A DNA stretch of 64,000 bases, from assembly GCF_020966755.1 (NCBI RefSeq), contig NZ_JAJKFT010000010.1, forward strand, positions 1-64,000. The letters run 5' to 3'. The stretch comes from Blastopirellula sediminis (GTDB taxonomy: Bacteria; Planctomycetota; Planctomycetia; Pirellulales; Pirellulaceae). The stretch's first letter is position 1; the number at the start of each line of letters is the position of its first letter. The position numbers were made by a program, and so were the translations under genes. Under the pieces are notes generated by a model. It was not told the origin of the DNA. It ran no database searches and saw nothing but the letters and a program-made list of their open reading frames with translations. This document shows positions 61,239 through 64,000 of this stretch, one piece after another.

Positions 61239-61304
61239 AGCCGCTTCGCTCCGCTGATGCCAACCAATTGTGTTCTGTGTCGGTACCGCAGTACCATGCC
61301 GGCC

Positions 61305-61835
61305 TTAGCGCCCGCGAATGCCGTGATACTCCAGCGGCATTTCGTAATCTTTTCGCAAGGGATGCCCGACCCAATCTTCCGGACACAAGATCCGCTCAAG
61401 GTTCGGATGCCCGGTAAACCAGACGCCTGACAGATCGTACGCTTCCCGCTCGTGCCAGTCGGCGGTGCTCCAGACGCCGGAAACGCTGGGAACTTCCGGT
61501 AGCATTCCCTGCACGTCATCTTTCCAGCGCGGCAGCATCACCTTCACGACGAACGTCGTCTTGTACTGAATGCTGGACAAGTGATAGACCACCTCCAGAT
61601 GCGGCTCCCAGGCCGACTTGCCCCCCGGTTTCGCATTCGGATCGCAGTAGTCGACGACCGAGATGGAGTTGCAGTAGTTCAGCCGCAACTCTTCCGCGTC
61701 GCGCAGATAGCGGCAGACCTCGACCAAACTGCTGGGACTCACTTCCACCCACGGATCAATCGCCGCCGGCTCGACATGCGTCAGCTGATCGCCGAATCGC
61801 TTTTGCAGCCGCTCGATCGTTTGTTTTCCGCTCAT
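61305..61835 (-). CDS. nuoC: NADH-quinone oxidoreductase subunit C
   Basis: 30-kDa-type peripheral subunit, 176 residues. Motifs: [40 protein letters not shown] (partly lineage-specific), [38 protein letters not shown] and [20 protein letters not shown]-like [18 protein letters not shown], ending [20 protein letters not shown] and D are separate genes, not fused as in E. coli. Follows nuoA after 47 bases; nuoB is missing between them. Confidence 0.95.
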   Translation of the reverse strand: MSGKQTIERLQKRFGDQLTHVEPAAIDPWVEVSPSSLVEVCRYLRDAEELRLNYCNSISVVDYCDPNAKPGGKSAWEPHLEVVYHLSSIQYKTTFVVKVMLPRWKDDVQGMLPEVPSVSGVWSTADWHEREAYDLSGVWFTGHPNLERILCPEDWVGHPLRKDYEMPLEYHGIRGR

Positions 61836-61882
61836 TTCCGTTCGCTCGTCTTCCTGTCGTCTTTATGTTCGTATCTGGGCAG

Positions 61883-62512
61883 CTATCGCGACTGGGCCGC
61901 TTGTTGCCGCCGGGCCGTAGTGGAGCGAACCGCAGATTCAGGCCCGGCTCGCGTCGCTTCGGTGATAGCCCGCACCCAATCGAGATCACCCCGCTTCCAC
62001 ACGTAGGCGAACCCCATTAACAGGACGGCGAAGAAAACGCCGATGTCGGCCAAACAGGTCCACAAAAGCGAGCGGGCGCCATCGCGCACCGTATTGGTCG
62101 AAACGGTCCCGGCGGCGACTTCGTCATTCAGCGATTCGGGCAAACCGAACTCGCGATGCAAACCGATGACCGCCGGCGCGAGGGTCACTCCATTCTCCAC
62201 GCTCTCGTTGACCACCGGAGCGCTCGGATCGGACAGCTGCGCCGACTTCCCAAAGACAACCGCCCAAGGAAAGAAGAACGCGACTTCGACGTCGAAGATG
62301 ATGAACAGCAGCGCGACCACATAAAAACGAAGGTCGAACTGAACGAAGCTCGAGCCGATGGTCGGTTCGCCGCACTCGTAGATTTCCTGCTTTTCCTCGC
62401 TCGGATTGTTGGGGCGCAAAAACATCCCCAACACGATATTGAAGAGGACGAACCCCATACCGACGCCGCCAAACAACAGCAGGTAGCCGACGATCGTCGT
62501 AGAAAGTGTCAT
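61883..62512 (-). CDS. nuoA: NADH-quinone oxidoreductase subunit A with insertion
   Basis: Small membrane subunit A, normally 115-150 residues with three helices, here 209. Helix 1 is TTIVGYLLLFGGVGMGFVLF; the Q-site loop EEKQEIYECGEP with conserved Cys47 follows; helix 2 is RFYVVALLFIIFDVEVAFFF. A polar stretch of about 60 residues (89-150) separates it from helix 3 (LADIGVFFAVLLMGFAYVW), and a basic tail follows (RSTTARRQQAAQSR). Family assignment is firm from the loop and helix 2. Confidence 0.94.
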   Translation of the reverse strand: MTLSTTIVGYLLLFGGVGMGFVLFNIVLGMFLRPNNPSEEKQEIYECGEPTIGSSFVQFDLRFYVVALLFIIFDVEVAFFFPWAVVFGKSAQLSDPSAPVVNESVENGVTLAPAVIGLHREFGLPESLNDEVAAGTVSTNTVRDGARSLLWTCLADIGVFFAVLLMGFAYVWKRGDLDWVRAITEATRAGPESAVRSTTARRQQAAQSR

Positions 62513-62699
62513 TAGGAGTCCAGCGAGGGCGAATTAAACTTGCTTCGCCCGGGGCGTCGATCACCGCGACAAGATCGCCGCAAAGATCGCTACCAGCGGG
62601 AGAAGCAATTCAACCCGGATTGTAGAACTACCGGGATTCAATGCAACTAGCCGGCGCTGACGGGTCGCGAATTTCCCGCGGCAGAATGGCGGCCTTCGC

Positions 62700-63143
62700 C
62701 TAGTTCTCGACGACGCAATCGGTCGTGATCGGCTGGCGCCCCGCGAAGCCGGCGTCCATATCGTGCCAATGCGACACGGTCGGCTCGCCTAACTTCCAGC
62801 AAAGATAGACCGACTTGCCATTGATGACCGCCGGGAAGTCGACCAGACCTTCCGGGCCGCTCTTCGGTTCGACGCCCAGATCGCGAAGTTCTTCAACGTA
62901 GCTCTGCAGCCGTTCCGAATCGCTTTGCAATTCGTCCTTCACCAACCGCAATTCTTCCGCATAAACGCGCGGCGCATTGTCATAGTTGGCCCGACGCTCC
63001 AGGTCGACGATCCGTTCGCGGCGCGAGATCACGTCGCGCGAGAGTTCAACGATATCCGCCACGATCGCCGACACAAGCGGCAACATCGCGTTCGCCTGGG
63101 CAACCGTGAATACGCGAACCGACGGAGCGGAGGATGAAGTCAT
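62700..63143 (-). CDS. DUF2203 family protein
   Basis: A 147-residue protein of the DUF2203 family, function unknown. The N-terminal part [20 protein letters not shown] is conserved, followed by a coiled segment (about 25-85) and the C-terminal [20 protein letters not shown] and [20 protein letters not shown]. No signal peptide. It stands between nuoI (116 bases upstream) and nuoA (187 bases downstream) on the same strand. A link to complex I is possible by position only. Confidence 0.85.
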   Translation of the reverse strand: MTSSSAPSVRVFTVAQANAMLPLVSAIVADIVELSRDVISRRERIVDLERRANYDNAPRVYAEELRLVKDELQSDSERLQSYVEELRDLGVEPKSGPEGLVDFPAVINGKSVYLCWKLGEPTVSHWHDMDAGFAGRQPITTDCVVEN

Positions 63144-63259
63144 CGAAAAACCCGATCGCTGTTCAAGACAAGACTGACTTACCCAAGTCTAAGCCTCGTT
63201 AACGGACTTGAAAAGCGACCTACCGCGCTTTCTTGAGCGGAGAGCCGAAGGTAACGATT

Positions 63260-63787
63260 CTATTGATTGGGACCACCGTGGACCGGCTGGACGATTACCT
63301 TCGACTCGGCGACGGCCGTCGGATTCAAGGTGCTTCTCCCCCAGGCGATCTCGACCGGCAGACGCGAGAAATCGACGATCGCCCCGTCACGGCTATAGCT
63401 GCTCAGGTCGAGCGTCCCCCCCATGAAAATACAGTCGACCGGGCAGGGCTCGACGCAAAGTGCGCAAAACATGCACTTCGTGTAGTCGATCGTAAAGCCG
63501 GTAACGGCAAACCCCTTCGCCCCTTCGACCCGCTCTTTGCCAATGTAGATGCAGTCGACCGGGCAAGCTTTCGCACATTGGTCGCAGGCAATGCAGGTCG
63601 TCAGGTCAAAACGGTGAAAGCCGCGATAGCGGGGCGAGACATGGACCGGGAGTTCGGGATACTCGTAGTGCTCGGTAAACGCCTTGCGGTTTTTATCGTA
63701 AGTGCTGAACCAATAACGAATTGTAATGGACAGACCTTGGGCGACCGTCACTACCGCGGCGTAGACGTTGCGGAACCAGGTCAACAT
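63260..63787 (-). CDS. nuoI: NADH-quinone oxidoreductase subunit I
   Basis: Ferredoxin-like subunit carrying clusters N6a and N6b, 175 residues. Eight ligand cysteines are in place: C65, C68, C71 and C75 (TTCIACDQCAKACPVDCIYI) and C105, C108, C111 and C115 (TKCMFCALCVEPCPVDCIFM). The N-terminal amphipathic part (VVTVAQGLSITIRYWFSTYD) sits at the membrane. It is separated from the other nuo genes by a DUF2203 gene; in most operons it lies between nuoH and nuoJ. Confidence 0.95.
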   Translation of the reverse strand: MLTWFRNVYAAVVTVAQGLSITIRYWFSTYDKNRKAFTEHYEYPELPVHVSPRYRGFHRFDLTTCIACDQCAKACPVDCIYIGKERVEGAKGFAVTGFTIDYTKCMFCALCVEPCPVDCIFMGGTLDLSSYSRDGAIVDFSRLPVEIAWGRSTLNPTAVAESKVIVQPVHGGPNQ

Positions 63788-64000
63788 GACGGATGCATCT
63801 CCTTACCCGTATTACAGCGAGCGCGCCCTCAAGATATCGCCATTAGGGTCAACTGTCACGCGTGGACCGGACAAAATGCGACGATTAATCGGGCTCAATT
63901 GATTCGTACGCAAAAGGCCTTTGGCGGGCCAGCGCAAACTCGCAAGATCAACTGTAGCAATAACTTAGCAGTTTGCCGCCTGGATAATCCTGGAGAACTG
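63788..64000. other. right-end intergenic region, no gene recognised
   Basis: 213 bases upstream of nuoI. No open frame with recognisable product, no clear hairpin with a T run and no convincing promoter were seen. The next gene lies beyond the window. Confidence 0.4.

Noticed and set aside
61836-61882. searched for nuoB between nuoA and nuoC
   Set aside because: Only 47 bases separate the genes and no iron-sulfur cysteine-rich frame occurs nearby on either strand.

Overview
The window is an ordinary chromosomal stretch of a planctomycete, most likely a Pirellulaceae-type organism (Blastopirellula/Rhodopirellula relatives). The evidence is a GC-rich genome with very frequent GATCG words, a DUF1559 protein, a choline-sulfatase-like sulfatase, a DUF255/YyaL protein, a ribosomal block with rpsD absent between rpsK and rpoA, an L17 protein with insertions, and flagellar P- and L-ring genes that imply an outer membrane. 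No tRNA, rRNA, CRISPR array, insertion sequence or prophage was recognised.

Layout. 0-8 kb: an AraC/PAS regulator, panB, a DUF255 thioredoxin-fold protein, lysA, a NagD-like HAD phosphatase and nadA (cofactor and amino-acid metabolism). 8-11.5 kb: an HlyD-type adaptor and a fused ATPase-permease exporter. 11.5-15.1 kb, minus strand: a zinc-metallopeptidase-like protein, then the block rpmJ-rpsM-rpsK-rpoA-rplQ with a candidate promoter and a strong terminator. 15.3-25.2 kb: sulfatase, secreted cyclophilin, DUF1559 lipoprotein, ADP-ribosylglycohydrolase, LptF/G permease, ComF, DUF502 and hemC.

25.2-45.8 kb: a flagellar cluster flgF-flgG-flgA-flgH-flgI-flgJ-flgN-flgK-flgL-fliW-csrA-fliC-fliD-fliS. 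It opens with a well matched sigma-54 promoter. sigma-28-like GTCGATAR/CCGATAR boxes lie in front of the late genes. FlgL (1243 aa), flagellin (1068 aa) and FliD (1260 aa) are about two to four times their usual size. All three carry copies of the same roughly 100-residue repeat domain, so junction, filament and cap seem to have been enlarged with one module. This is the most unusual feature of the window. FliW, CsrA and a long structured flagellin leader suggest post-transcriptional feedback on flagellin synthesis.

45.9-51.4 kb: a MqnD-like menaquinone enzyme, an M20 peptidase, a YbdK-like carboxylate-amine ligase, and on the minus strand a redoxin, TatD and a ferritin-like helical protein. 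51.4-63.8 kb, minus strand: complex I genes in the order nuoI, DUF2203, nuoA, nuoC, nuoD, nuoH, nuoJ, nuoK, nuoL, nuoM, nuoN. nuoB and nuoE/F/G are absent here and nuoI is displaced. NuoL carries a His-rich insertion and a perfect EF-hand loop, and NuoA has a long insertion before its third helix.
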